Assembly: GCA_937951955.1 (NCBI GenBank)
Contig: CALGAD010000016.1
Span: 1 to 64,000, forward strand
DNA length: 64,000 nucleotides
DNA from: an uncultured Bacillaceae bacterium
GTDB lineage: Bacteria > Bacillota > Bacilli > Bacillales > Caldibacillaceae
Direction: 5' to 3'
The notes under the pieces were generated by a model. The model searched no databases. It was not told the DNA's origin and saw nothing but the letters and a program-made list of their open reading frames with translations. The position numbers were made by a program, and so were the translations under genes. Positions 36,144 through 44,630 of the stretch are shown here, piece after piece (position 1 is the stretch's first letter; each line of letters begins with the position of its first letter).

Positions 36144-36317
36144 ATGCGATCCAGCGAAAAAAAAGAACAGGCACATCGTTCCGGCCAATTATTAGGCCTG
36201 GATTTCCATGATTTTATTGAAAAAGAAAGACATGCATCCAACTTTGAACTTGCTGCCGAATTCGGTCTATCCTTAAAAGAGGTTCGGATTTTAAAAAAAC
36301 GAATTCAGCGCAATTAA
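36144..36317 (+). CDS. Small helix-turn-helix-like protein (YrzK-like)
   Basis: 57 residues. The C-terminal half (SNFELAAEFGLSLKEVRILKKRIQ) reads as a helix-turn-helix resembling sigma-factor region 4. AAGAAAGGGTG lies before ATG 36144. Position after dtd and before hisS matches B. subtilis yrzK, but I am not certain of the homology. Function unknown. Confidence 0.6.
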   Translation: MRSSEKKEQAHRSGQLLGLDFHDFIEKERHASNFELAAEFGLSLKEVRILKKRIQRN

Positions 36318-36367
36318 CGTATTGGGAAAAGCTTGACGGGAAAATGTAAAGTAAGTAAGAACTTCAG

Positions 36368-36425
36368 GCATACCATCAGCGCCCGTTTTGCTCAATCATT
36401 CACGGCCCTGATGGATGCTTTTTTT
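36368..36425 (+). terminator. Terminator after the small HTH gene
   Basis: GCATACCATCAG and CTGATGGATGC pair across a 28-nt loop and are followed by seven T residues. The long loop makes this a moderately confident call. Confidence 0.65.
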
Positions 36426-36565
36426 GTGCAAAATTTAATTCGAGTTTGTTAATAGATGTGTTTCATCATCCATATAATTCCGATTAGAACGAACAGGAAA
36501 AAATAAATTTATTAAACCATAACAATCTTTGTTGTTTCTAGATTGGAGAATACTGAGCAAATGAA

Positions 36566-36594
36566 TTGAGCTGTTTTGGATAATCTGGTATAAT
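36566..36594 (+). promoter_or_regulatory. Promoter of the ABC transporter gene
   Basis: TTGAGC (36566-36571), 17-bp spacer, TATAAT (36589-36594), 34 bp before the start codon. The rest of 36426-36565 shows nothing recognisable. Confidence 0.65.
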
Positions 36595-36627
36595 TTGGAA
36601 GGATTTACAAAATGGAGGGAATGCATC

Positions 36628-37512
36628 ATGAAACAAACATCAATTAAAAACATATTTTTCGCCACATTGATGATTTTATTTTTGGCCATATTAGCAGCCT
36701 GTGGTAACACAGCTGATGAACAAACAAATAACGGTGGGAAAAATGAGCAGGAAACAGCCCGGGAAGAATCCGCCTGGGATCGCATACAAGAAGAAGGAAA
36801 AATTAAAGTCGCTACCTCTGGTACGCTTTATCCTACTTCTTATCATGATTCCGAAACGGATGAATTGACAGGCTTTGAAGTGGAAGTCGTGAAAGAAATG
36901 GCGAGACGGTTAGACCTGGAAGTGGAATTTGTAGAAATGGCATTCGATGGCATGTTAACGTCCATTAATAGCGGTCAGGTGGATATCGCAGCGAACGATA
37001 TTTCCATAACACCCGAACGGAAAGAAAAATTTTCTTTTTCCGAACCGTATAAATTTTCATTTGCCAGCATGATCGTGCGTAAAGACGATTTATCCGGAAT
37101 CAAAACGATCGAAGATATAAAAGGGAAAAAAGCGGCAGGTGAAGCAACAACCGTCTATATGGATATTGCCAGAAAATACGGTGCTGAAGAAGTCATCTAC
37201 GACAATGCAACGAATGAAATGTATTTACGGGATGTATCCGCCGGTCGAACCGATTTAATTATTAACGATTACTATCTACAAAAACTAGCTCTCGAGTTTT
37301 TCCCCGAATTAAATATTACGATACATCCCGACTTGAAGTTCGGAACGCCTGATGAAGGTGTCGGCATCATTATGAAAAAAGATGAGACCGAACTGCAGGA
37401 AAACATTAATAAAGTGATTGGCGAAATGCTGGAGGACGGAACGATTCGTGAACTCTCCAAGAAATTCTTCGGTGGCGATGATGTAACGGTGAAACCGGAA
37501 CTCGAATATTGA
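36628..37512 (+). CDS. Amino-acid ABC transporter substrate-binding lipoprotein
   Basis: Extracytoplasmic binding lipoprotein of the SBP_bac_3 family (polar amino acids or related). 294 residues. Signal peptide (NIFFATLMILFLAILAACG) with lipobox LAAC; the Cys, about residue 24, would be acylated. The mature domain has the two-lobe pattern with GTLYPTSYHDSETDELTGFE, FDGMLTSINSGQVDIAANDI and ITPERKEKFSFSEPYKFSF, typical for cystine/Gln/Arg binding proteins. Ligand not deducible. Followed by a hairpin terminator and then the permease; no ATPase gene nearby. Confidence 0.92.
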   Translation: MKQTSIKNIFFATLMILFLAILAACGNTADEQTNNGGKNEQETAREESAWDRIQEEGKIKVATSGTLYPTSYHDSETDELTGFEVEVVKEMARRLDLEVEFVEMAFDGMLTSINSGQVDIAANDISITPERKEKFSFSEPYKFSFASMIVRKDDLSGIKTIEDIKGKKAAGEATTVYMDIARKYGAEEVIYDNATNEMYLRDVSAGRTDLIINDYYLQKLALEFFPELNITIHPDLKFGTPDEGVGIIMKKDETELQENINKVIGEMLEDGTIRELSKKFFGGDDVTVKPELEY

Positions 37513-37558
37513 TCATCCATTTTGATTATCCGGGTAAATAATCGATATTCATTCTAAG

Positions 37559-37587
37559 GAAAACTGCTCATGAAATGGGCAGTTTTC
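37559..37587 (+). terminator. Hairpin between binding protein and permease genes
   Basis: GAAAACTGCTCAT - GAA - ATGGGCAGTTTTC. A partial terminator here would keep binding-protein mRNA above permease mRNA, common in ABC operons. Confidence 0.75.
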
Positions 37588-37670
37588 TTCTTATCGCTCC
37601 AGGAAAAATTTAGTTTGTGAGATTCTCCGGGTCCTGAAGCGAGAGGACCAGAAAGGAAAGGGGAAAGAAG

Positions 37671-38339
37671 ATGAGTCAAATTCAATGGGAATACATTTTT
37701 AATCCGCAGCTCGCGCTGGAATCGTTCCCTTATATTATCCAGGGGATTGGTCATACCCTGTTTATTGCCCTATCCAGCATGGCTATCGGCCTTTTTATCA
37801 GCGTTTTTCTGGCGTTAGGAAAAATGTCCAGGCTGCTGATTTTCCAGCTTCCAGCAAGGGCTTATATCTCTTTTATGCGCGGGGTTCCGGTATTAGTTTT
37901 GCTCTTTCTTTTATATTTCGGCTTTCCCCTCATCGGGATTGAATTTACAGCCGTCACGGCGGCGATTATCGGTTTCAGTCTGAATAGTGCGGCCTATATG
38001 GCGGAGGTCAATCGCTCGGCAATAGCAGCAATCGACCGGGGACAGTGGGAAGCATCGTATTCCCTCGGCATGACCTACTGGCAAACGTTCCGCCTCATTA
38101 TTTTGCCGCAAGCGGTAAAAATTGCCCTTCCCCCGTTAGTGAATGTGCTACTCGATTTAATCAAAAGTTCTTCCCTGGCGGCGATGATCACGGTTCCTGA
38201 ACTATTTCAAAGGGCAAAAATTGTCGGAGGCCGGGAACTCGACTACATGACCATGTACATATTGGTTGCCTTTATTTACTGGGGGATTTGTTCGGTTGTC
38301 GAATTTTTCCAGAACCAGCTGGAGAAAAAACTTGGGTAA
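37671..38339 (+). CDS. Amino-acid ABC transporter permease
   Basis: HisMQ-type inner-membrane permease, 222 residues, about five membrane segments. The loop contacting the ATPase is present: EASYSLGMTYWQTFRLIILPQAVKIALPP (EAA motif). N-terminal GIGHTLFIALSSMAIGLFIS and FMRGVPVLVLLFLLYFG are typical. GGAAAGGGGAAAG precedes the ATG. The expected ATP-binding gene is absent downstream: 38340-38570 holds no coding frame. Confidence 0.92.
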   Translation: MSQIQWEYIFNPQLALESFPYIIQGIGHTLFIALSSMAIGLFISVFLALGKMSRLLIFQLPARAYISFMRGVPVLVLLFLLYFGFPLIGIEFTAVTAAIIGFSLNSAAYMAEVNRSAIAAIDRGQWEASYSLGMTYWQTFRLIILPQAVKIALPPLVNVLLDLIKSSSLAAMITVPELFQRAKIVGGRELDYMTMYILVAFIYWGICSVVEFFQNQLEKKLG

Positions 38340-38571
38340 CGTTAAGAACGGTGAAATTTTTTCATCAAATTCGATTCGAAAACCCTTTTAACCGGAAACT
38401 TGACAATTTTCCTCTAGGAAAGGGAACGATCGTTCATGATAAAAATTTTCTTAATCCTGGTAATGGTCAGCGAGTATTCCTGGATAAATGAGCGATTCGT
38501 ATGAATAAATGGGCGGGTAATGAAGCAAATTCAAGATTTGCAGAAAATTTTTCGACACGTATGGATAGGAC

Positions 38572-38600
38572 TTGACAATTGAAATTAGTTTCCGTAAGAT
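38572..38600 (+). promoter_or_regulatory. hisS-aspS promoter
   Basis: TTGACA (38572-38577), 17-bp spacer, TAAGAT (38595-38600), upstream of the T-box leader. Confidence 0.75.
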
Positions 38601-38606
38601 AAAATA

Positions 38607-38897
38607 ACTAGATTAAGGTCATATCGAAAAATCCGAAGACGGAGAAAAGTAGTTTCGCCCCACATGGAAAGAGAGGGAATGCCCTGGCTGAAAGCATTCC
38701 TCCATGATGACGAAATGAAAGACACTCCCGAGGATTATCTCCGAACGTTTCATCTTTCAGGATGAACCAGTAGGGGATGAACGTACACTGGCGTTAACAG
38801 TTCGAGTGGAAAAACGATTGATTCGTTTTTCAACTAGGGTGGCACCGCGAGCAAAGCTCTCGTCCCTTGTTTATGTGACAGGGACGGGAGCTTTTTT
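38607..38897 (+). ncRNA. T-box riboswitch of the hisS-aspS operon
   Basis: tRNA-sensing leader. The T-box sequence AACTAGGGTGGCACCGCG is at 38832-38849. The terminator GCTCTCGTCCCT...AGGGACGGGAGC plus six T residues ends at 38897. Stem I shows AGTA (38648-38651) and GTTTCG pairing with CGAAA (38711-38715). The specifier side reads GAA-A-GAC-A (38717-38724). GAC (Asp) aligns with the specifier position, and GACAC also holds the His codon CAC two bases on, fitting both genes. Uncharged tRNA should favour antitermination. Confidence 0.93.
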
Positions 38898-38980
38898 ATA
38901 CATAAAATTATATTCCGGAATGACCGAAATAGCGGCAATCAATATCGTAATTGGATAACGATTTAAAGGAGGAATAGTTT

Positions 38981-40252
38981 ATGAAATATCAAATCCCACG
39001 TGGAACTCAAGATATACTCCCCGATACAGTGAAAATCTGGCAATGGATTGAAGAAACGTTTAAAGAAATTGCGGAACGGTATCATTATCAGGAAATCCGT
39101 ACACCGATTTTTGAGCAGACGGAAGTATTTGCTCGCGGTGTTGGTGATACCACGGATATTGTGCAAAAGGAAATGTATACATTTCTCGATCGTGGTGGGA
39201 GAAGCCTAACTTTGCGCCCGGAAGGTACGGCACCGGTCGTTCGTTCCTTTGTTGAAAAGAAAATGTACGGGAACCCGAATCAACCGATAAAGCTCTACTA
39301 TTTAGGACCGATGTTTCGCTATGAACGACCCCAGCAAGGTCGGTTCCGGCAATTCGTGCAGTTCGGGGTGGAAGTGTTAGGAAGCAATGATCCGGCCATC
39401 GATGCCGAGGTCATTCAGCTAGCCCTTGATTTATATCGTGCTTGTGGTTTAACGAATTTGAAATTGGTTATCAATAGTCTCGGCGACAAAGAGAGCCGTC
39501 TGCGTCACCGGGAAGCTTTAATCGAGCACTTTAAACCGCGAATTCATGAATTTTGCGAGGACTGTCAAAATCGTCTCGAGAAAAACCCGCTGCGCATTCT
39601 AGACTGTAAAGTGGATCGTGATCATGAATTAATGGCAAGTGCACCTTCCATTCTCGACTATTTAAATGACGAGTCGAAAGCGTATTTTGAAAAGGTCCGT
39701 CAATATCTGGATGCGCTCGGAATTAGTTATGACATTGATCCGACACTTGTGCGCGGACTTGATTACTACAATCACACGACTTTTGAAATTATGAGCACGA
39801 AGGAAGGTTTCGGTGCGATAACGACCTTGTGTGGTGGAGGACGATATAACGGTTTGGTTGAAGAATTCGGCGGGCCGGATACTTCCGGAATCGGCTTTGC
39901 CCTCAGTATTGAACGTTTAATCGCCGCTTTAGAAGCGGAAAATATCCAAGTGGAAACTGATGAAGCATTGGATGTTTACGTCGTATCGATTGGGGATGAC
40001 GCTAAATTCCGGGCGATTCAATTGCTGCACCAATTACGTCAGCAAGGTTTAAGTGCCGATATGGATTATACAGGTAGAAAAATAAAAGCCCAATTTAAAG
40101 CTGCAGCCCGCTACAATGCCAAATTTGTCATCACAATCGGTGAGGATGAATTGGCGAAAAACATCGGGCAAGTGAAAAATATGGATACCGGAGATCAAAA
40201 AGAAGTATCTTTAGATGATATTCACGTGTATTTACAAAGAGAAATGGAATAA
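38981..40252 (+). CDS. hisS: Histidyl-tRNA synthetase
   Basis: Class II synthetase charging tRNA-His. 423 residues. N-terminus YQIPRGTQDILPD; motif 2 around GPMFRYERPQQGRFRQFVQFG; His-binding LVRGLDYYNHTTFE; motif 3 GGRYNGLVEEFGGPDTSGIGFALSIERL; C-terminal anticodon domain (DEALDVYVVSIGDDAKFRA). AAAGGAGG before the ATG. aspS follows after 13 bp in the same T-box-controlled transcript. Confidence 0.98.
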   Translation: MKYQIPRGTQDILPDTVKIWQWIEETFKEIAERYHYQEIRTPIFEQTEVFARGVGDTTDIVQKEMYTFLDRGGRSLTLRPEGTAPVVRSFVEKKMYGNPNQPIKLYYLGPMFRYERPQQGRFRQFVQFGVEVLGSNDPAIDAEVIQLALDLYRACGLTNLKLVINSLGDKESRLRHREALIEHFKPRIHEFCEDCQNRLEKNPLRILDCKVDRDHELMASAPSILDYLNDESKAYFEKVRQYLDALGISYDIDPTLVRGLDYYNHTTFEIMSTKEGFGAITTLCGGGRYNGLVEEFGGPDTSGIGFALSIERLIAALEAENIQVETDEALDVYVVSIGDDAKFRAIQLLHQLRQQGLSADMDYTGRKIKAQFKAAARYNAKFVITIGEDELAKNIGQVKNMDTGDQKEVSLDDIHVYLQREME

Positions 40253-40265
40253 GGAGGAATAAACG

Positions 40266-42050
40266 ATGACGATCTACGGTCGTTCTCATTATTGTGGAGA
40301 GATCACCGAAGACCATATCGGTGAAATCGTTACATTAAAAGGCTGGGTCCAGAAGCGTCGTGACCTCGGGGGACTCATCTTCATTGACTTAAGGGATCGG
40401 AAAGGAATTGTACAAGTCGTTGTTAACCCCGAAACGTCTCGGGATGTCTTCCAAATTGCGGAATCTGTAAGAAGTGAATATGTATTGCATGTCAAGGGGA
40501 AAGTCGTTCCCCGCTCCGAGGGTGCCATTAATGAAAAATTGAAAACCGGGAAGGTAGAGGTGCAATGTTTGGACCTTGCCATCATTAATAAAGCTAAAAC
40601 ACCTCCCTTCACGATTGAAAATGAGACCGATGTATCTGAAGAGGTACGCTTGAAATATCGTTATTTAGATCTACGCCGTCCCGTCATGTTAGAAACTTTA
40701 AAACTGCGTCATAAATTAGTGAAAGCCGTTCATCAATTTTTAGACGGAGAAGGATTTTTAGAAGTAGAAACACCGTATTTAACGAAAAGTACACCAGAAG
40801 GGGCCCGCGACTATCTCGTACCGAGTCGTGTTCACCCGGGGTCATTTTATGCGCTGCCGCAAAGTCCGCAAATCTTTAAGCAGCTCTTAATGATTGGCGG
40901 CCTGGAGCGTTATTATCAAATCGCTCGCTGTTTCCGGGACGAAGATCTCCGGGCCGATCGTCAGCCGGAATTTACTCAAATCGATATTGAAATGAGCTTT
41001 ATGAATCAGGAAGAAATCATGGATTTATCTGAACGCCTGATCAAATACGTCGTAAAACAAGTAAAAGGAATCGAGCTGACGGAACCATTCCCGCGTATAA
41101 CATACGATGAAGCGATGGAACGGTTCGGTTCCGATAAACCGGATACCCGCTTCGGTCTCGAATTACGCGATGTGTCCGATATCGTCATTGATTCTTCTTT
41201 TAAAGTATTCGCCAATACCGTTCAGGGCGGTGGCGTTGTCAAGGGCATCAATGTAAAAGGTGAGGCAGACAATTTCTCCCGGAAAAAAATCGATGAATTA
41301 ACAGATTATGTGAAAATCTACGACGCCAAGGGACTTGCCTGGTTGAAAGTCACTGAAGAAGGCTTCACCGGTCCGATTGCCAAGTTCTTCTCGGAGGAAG
41401 AAAAAGCAAGCTTGATCGAGCGTCTGGAAGCTGAAACAGGTGATTTGTTGTTGTTTGTTGCCGATAAAAAATCGATCGTCCATGATGCCCTCGGTGCCCT
41501 TCGTCTCCATTTAGGTAAAGAATTGCAATTAATCGATGAGGATCGCTTAAATTTCCTCTGGGTGATCAACTGGCCATTACTGGAATACGATGAAGAAGAC
41601 GGTCGTTTCTATGCTGCCCACCATCCGTTCACGATGCCCCGGGAAGAAGATATCGAGTTATTAGAGAAGAATCCGGAAAAGGTACGCGCCCAGGCGTACG
41701 ACATTGTCTTGAATGGATATGAACTTGGCGGCGGTTCATTGCGTATTTTCAATCGGGAAATCCAGGAAAAAATGTTTAAAGCCCTTGATTTTTCGATGGA
41801 AGAAGCATATGAGCAATTTGGTTTCCTTCTTGAAGCATTCGACTACGGTGCACCGCCCCATGGCGGTATTGCCATCGGTTTAGATCGCTTTGTCATGCTC
41901 CTTGCAGGACGTTCCAACTTAAGGGATACAATTGCGTTCCCGAAAACAGCCAGCGCCTCGGATCCATTAACGAATGCACCTGGTGAAGTGAGTGAAGCCC
42001 AATTAGCCGAGTTGAAACTATCGACGGTTCAACCGGAAAATAGGGAATAA
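40266..42050 (+). CDS. aspS: Aspartyl-tRNA synthetase
   Basis: Class II synthetase, bacterial type. 594 residues: N-terminal OB anticodon domain (ITLKGWVQKRRDLGGLIFIDLRDR-like), catalytic core with GARDYLVPSRVHPGSFYALPQSPQ, motif 2 CFRDEDLRADRQPEFTQIDIEMSF, GAD insertion (about 290-420) and motif 3 HGGIAIGLDRFVMLLAG. Whether it is discriminating for tRNA-Asn cannot be told without alignment. AAGGAGG before the ATG. Confidence 0.98.
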   Translation: MTIYGRSHYCGEITEDHIGEIVTLKGWVQKRRDLGGLIFIDLRDRKGIVQVVVNPETSRDVFQIAESVRSEYVLHVKGKVVPRSEGAINEKLKTGKVEVQCLDLAIINKAKTPPFTIENETDVSEEVRLKYRYLDLRRPVMLETLKLRHKLVKAVHQFLDGEGFLEVETPYLTKSTPEGARDYLVPSRVHPGSFYALPQSPQIFKQLLMIGGLERYYQIARCFRDEDLRADRQPEFTQIDIEMSFMNQEEIMDLSERLIKYVVKQVKGIELTEPFPRITYDEAMERFGSDKPDTRFGLELRDVSDIVIDSSFKVFANTVQGGGVVKGINVKGEADNFSRKKIDELTDYVKIYDAKGLAWLKVTEEGFTGPIAKFFSEEEKASLIERLEAETGDLLLFVADKKSIVHDALGALRLHLGKELQLIDEDRLNFLWVINWPLLEYDEEDGRFYAAHHPFTMPREEDIELLEKNPEKVRAQAYDIVLNGYELGGGSLRIFNREIQEKMFKALDFSMEEAYEQFGFLLEAFDYGAPPHGGIAIGLDRFVMLLAGRSNLRDTIAFPKTASASDPLTNAPGEVSEAQLAELKLSTVQPENRE

Positions 42051-42067
42051 TTTCCATTTTCATCTTC

Positions 42068-42096
42068 TTGCTGCATTAACAGTGCCGTGCTATAAT
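42068..42096 (+). promoter_or_regulatory. Promoter of 6S RNA
   Basis: TTGCTG (42068-42073), 17-bp spacer, TATAAT (42091-42096), with start expected near 42103. Confidence 0.7.
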
Positions 42097-42103
42097 ACAG
42101 GTA

Positions 42104-42302
42104 GAAAAGAGATTCCTGATGTGACCGTTTGTTTGCACTGAGTTTTGACCGAACACCAATAAAAAAGGGAGTCCGGATGTTTTCAAGTGGCGTAAATGCC
42201 CACCAAAAGGGACTTACAAAGCTTGAAACAGGACACCCACCTGCCGAGAGCGGGTTCAAAACGAAGTCAAAAAACGACGGCACAATTGGGATCTCTTTTT
42301 TA
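42104..42302 (+). ncRNA. ssrS: 6S RNA (BsrA-like)
   Basis: RNA polymerase-binding RNA mimicking an open promoter. It lies right after aspS, the locus of 6S-1 RNA in B. subtilis. The closing stem AAAGAGATTCC pairs with GGGATCTCTTT, and CCTGATGTG follows as in Bacillus 6S. Inner pairs include GTTTTGAC with GTCAAAA. An apical arm has TGTTTTCAAG with CTTGAAACA, GTCC with GGAC, and hairpin GTGGCG-TAAAT-GCCCAC. About 198 nt, with a T run at the 3' end. A 99-codon frame (42129-42428) across it is not credible as a gene. Confidence 0.9.
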
Positions 42303-42415
42303 TCATCATCTCATCAAAAGAAAATGAGTCATATTTCAGCAATCCTTCTTAAACATATAAATCCGATTGGCCTCCTTGTCATTCGGAACTACAAACGATA
42401 TATGCACATTTTCGC

Positions 42416-42445
42416 GATGACCAATTAAGTTGGTCATCTTTTTTT
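42416..42445 (+). terminator. Terminator downstream of 6S RNA
   Basis: GATGACCAA - TTAAG - TTGGTCATC plus seven T residues. 42303-42415 and 42446-42588 show no gene; yrvM, found here in B. subtilis, is absent. Confidence 0.88.
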
Positions 42446-42588
42446 ATATAATTTTATTTCATTACTATACGATTGACCTATGTTTGCACCTGCAAAAGGC
42501 AAATAACTTAAAACATGGTACAATATGGTATATCGCAAATTGATGGAATACGATACAGCAGTTTCTTTGTAAAATTGGAGGGTGTAAA

Positions 42589-43881
42589 TTGGATTACGAA
42601 CCACTTGCTTATCGCATGCGGCCGACGCATTTAGATGAAATTGTTGGCCAGGATGAAGTGATCGGGAAAAATACGAGTTTATATAAAATGATTATGAAAG
42701 GTCATGTACCATCGATGATCCTTTATGGAGAACCGGGTACAGGAAAAACGTCCATTGCCAACGCTATTGCCGGGACGACGAAATTACCGTTTATTGCGTT
42801 AAATGCGACAACATCCGGAAAAAAAGATATTGAAATGGTCGTCGAAGAGACAAGAATTCAAGGGAAGGTCATCTTGTTTTTGGATGAGATCCACCGTTTT
42901 AATAAAGCCCAGCAAGACTATCTGCTTCCTCATGTGGAACGGGGAGATATCGTATTAATAGGAGCGACGACAGAAAATCCTTTTCACGATGTAAACCCCG
43001 CGATTCGCAGTCGTTGTGGCCAAATTAAACAGCTAAAACGATTGCAGGTAGGCGATCTTGTCAAGTTGTTGAGGCGGGCCATCCACGATGAGAAGAAAGG
43101 ACTGGGGAAATATTCGCTTAAAATTAGCGAGGAACAGATTGAAAAAATCGCCATCGGGGCGAATGGGGATGCACGCCGGGCGTTAACTTTACTCGAATTA
43201 ATCGTACAAGCCTCCTCGAAAAACGAAGACGATGAAATTGAAATTCTCGATGAAACGATTGCCGATTTTGTACATGATGTGGGTGTTTATGGAGATAAGA
43301 AGGGTTCCACTTTTTATAATCTCCTTTCCGCGTTACAAAAAAGTATCCGTGGCAGTGATGTGAATGCCGCATTATATTACCTGGCCCATCTACTAGAAAC
43401 GGGAGATCTCGTCGCCGTAAATCGAAGACTCCTAGTTATCGCCTATGAAGATATCGGTCTAGCCGACCCTTCCGTTGGTACTAATGTCCTTGCCGCAGTC
43501 ATGGCCAGTGAACGTCTGGGCCTTCCTGAAGCAAGAATTCCTCTGGCGGTTGCAGTTGTTCAAATGTGTTTATCCACAAAATCCAATTCAGCGTACAAGG
43601 CACTGGATCGAGCGATCGATGATATCAAAAAAGGAAGAGTCGGGGAAATTCCTAAATATTTGCGGGATGCCCACTATCAAGGGGCGAAAATATTGGGCCA
43701 TGTCGGTTATAAATACCCGCACGATTACCCTCTCGGTACTTTTGGCGGCTGGGTGAACCAGGAATATTTACCGGAAAACCTGGTCGGAACCGAATACTAT
43801 AAGCCGGTAAATGCCGGTAAAGAAAAACAGCTCGGTGCTATTTATCGGAAGCTAAGAGAATTCAAACAAAAAAGAAAATAA
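42589..43881 (+). CDS. rarA: Replication-associated recombination ATPase RarA
   Basis: AAA+ protein (MgsA/YrvN) acting at stalled forks. 430 residues. Walker A LYGEPGTGKTSIA, Walker B LFLDEIHRFNKAQQD, sensor GATTENPFHDVNPA, arginine finger RSRC, and C-terminal tetramerisation domain with HYQGAKILGHVGYKYPHDYP. TTG start after GGAGGGTG. Confidence 0.95.
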   Translation: MDYEPLAYRMRPTHLDEIVGQDEVIGKNTSLYKMIMKGHVPSMILYGEPGTGKTSIANAIAGTTKLPFIALNATTSGKKDIEMVVEETRIQGKVILFLDEIHRFNKAQQDYLLPHVERGDIVLIGATTENPFHDVNPAIRSRCGQIKQLKRLQVGDLVKLLRRAIHDEKKGLGKYSLKISEEQIEKIAIGANGDARRALTLLELIVQASSKNEDDEIEILDETIADFVHDVGVYGDKKGSTFYNLLSALQKSIRGSDVNAALYYLAHLLETGDLVAVNRRLLVIAYEDIGLADPSVGTNVLAAVMASERLGLPEARIPLAVAVVQMCLSTKSNSAYKALDRAIDDIKKGRVGEIPKYLRDAHYQGAKILGHVGYKYPHDYPLGTFGGWVNQEYLPENLVGTEYYKPVNAGKEKQLGAIYRKLREFKQKRK

Positions 43882-44069
43882 ATGGCCTTGATTTGCAGTC
43901 TAAAAACGAGTATGTGCATCCATCGTCAAGAAAACAAAAATGTGCTATAATTCATAAAGTTATATGGCCGAAATGGCAACGTAAGGAAAATTTGCCCGTA
44001 CATAAGATAATCACTTTTACCTATATCGGCGAGTATGTCCAAAGGGTTGTTGAGAAAAGAGGTGACACA

Positions 44070-44492
44070 ATGCGCGTTTCAACAAAAGGGCGATACGGAT
44101 TAACGATCATGATCGAACTGGCAAAAAGTTACGGCGAAGGTCCGGTATCGTTAAAATCCATTGCCCAGAAAAATAATTTATCCGAACATTACCTGGAACA
44201 AATTGTTTCCCCTCTTCGCAATGCGGGCCTGGTGAAAAGTGTACGGGGGGCTTATGGTGGTTATATGCTCGTACGGGAACCCGCACAAATCACTGCAGGA
44301 GATATTATCCGCGTACTGGAAGGGCCGATTCAATTGGTGGAAGGAATTGAAGATGAGGAGCCGGCCCAAAGAGAGTTGTGGATTCGAATTTCCGAGGCAA
44401 TAAGAAAAGTACTCGATGAAACAAATTTAGAAGATTTAGCGAACCATGAAAAAGATCGGGATCCCACTGAAGGCTACATGTTTTATATTTAA
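44070..44492 (+). CDS. cymR: Rrf2-type cysteine metabolism repressor CymR
   Basis: Represses sulfur and cysteine uptake genes, acting with CysK in B. subtilis. 140 residues: winged helix (STKGRYGLTIMIELAKSYGEG, NNLSEHYLEQIVSPLRNAGLVKSVRGAYGGYML). No Cys residue is present, so it is not an iron-sulfur Rrf2 sensor, in line with CymR rather than IscR. Ends 138 bp before iscS. GAGGTGACAC precedes the ATG. Confidence 0.92.
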   Translation: MRVSTKGRYGLTIMIELAKSYGEGPVSLKSIAQKNNLSEHYLEQIVSPLRNAGLVKSVRGAYGGYMLVREPAQITAGDIIRVLEGPIQLVEGIEDEEPAQRELWIRISEAIRKVLDETNLEDLANHEKDRDPTEGYMFYI

Positions 44493-44630
44493 GGGATGGT
44501 GCCCTATTTCTTTACATGACCACTTACTCATTCGAATGTTTTGACGCAACATAAAAAGCACATGATAATAAAGAGTGGAGCAAAAATTGTTGAGCGCTTC
44601 GTTTTTGGAAAAAGAAAAGCAGGTGAAAAC

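Noticed and set aside
38466..38520. Three AGCGA/GGCGG cores at 21-22-bp spacing before the hisS leader, similar in style to the array after comC
   Set aside because: Only three units, one interval is 22 bp, and cores differ; cannot be told from chance.
42129..42428. 99-codon frame after aspS
   Set aside because: It runs through the 6S RNA, has no ribosome binding site, and ends inside a terminator stem.
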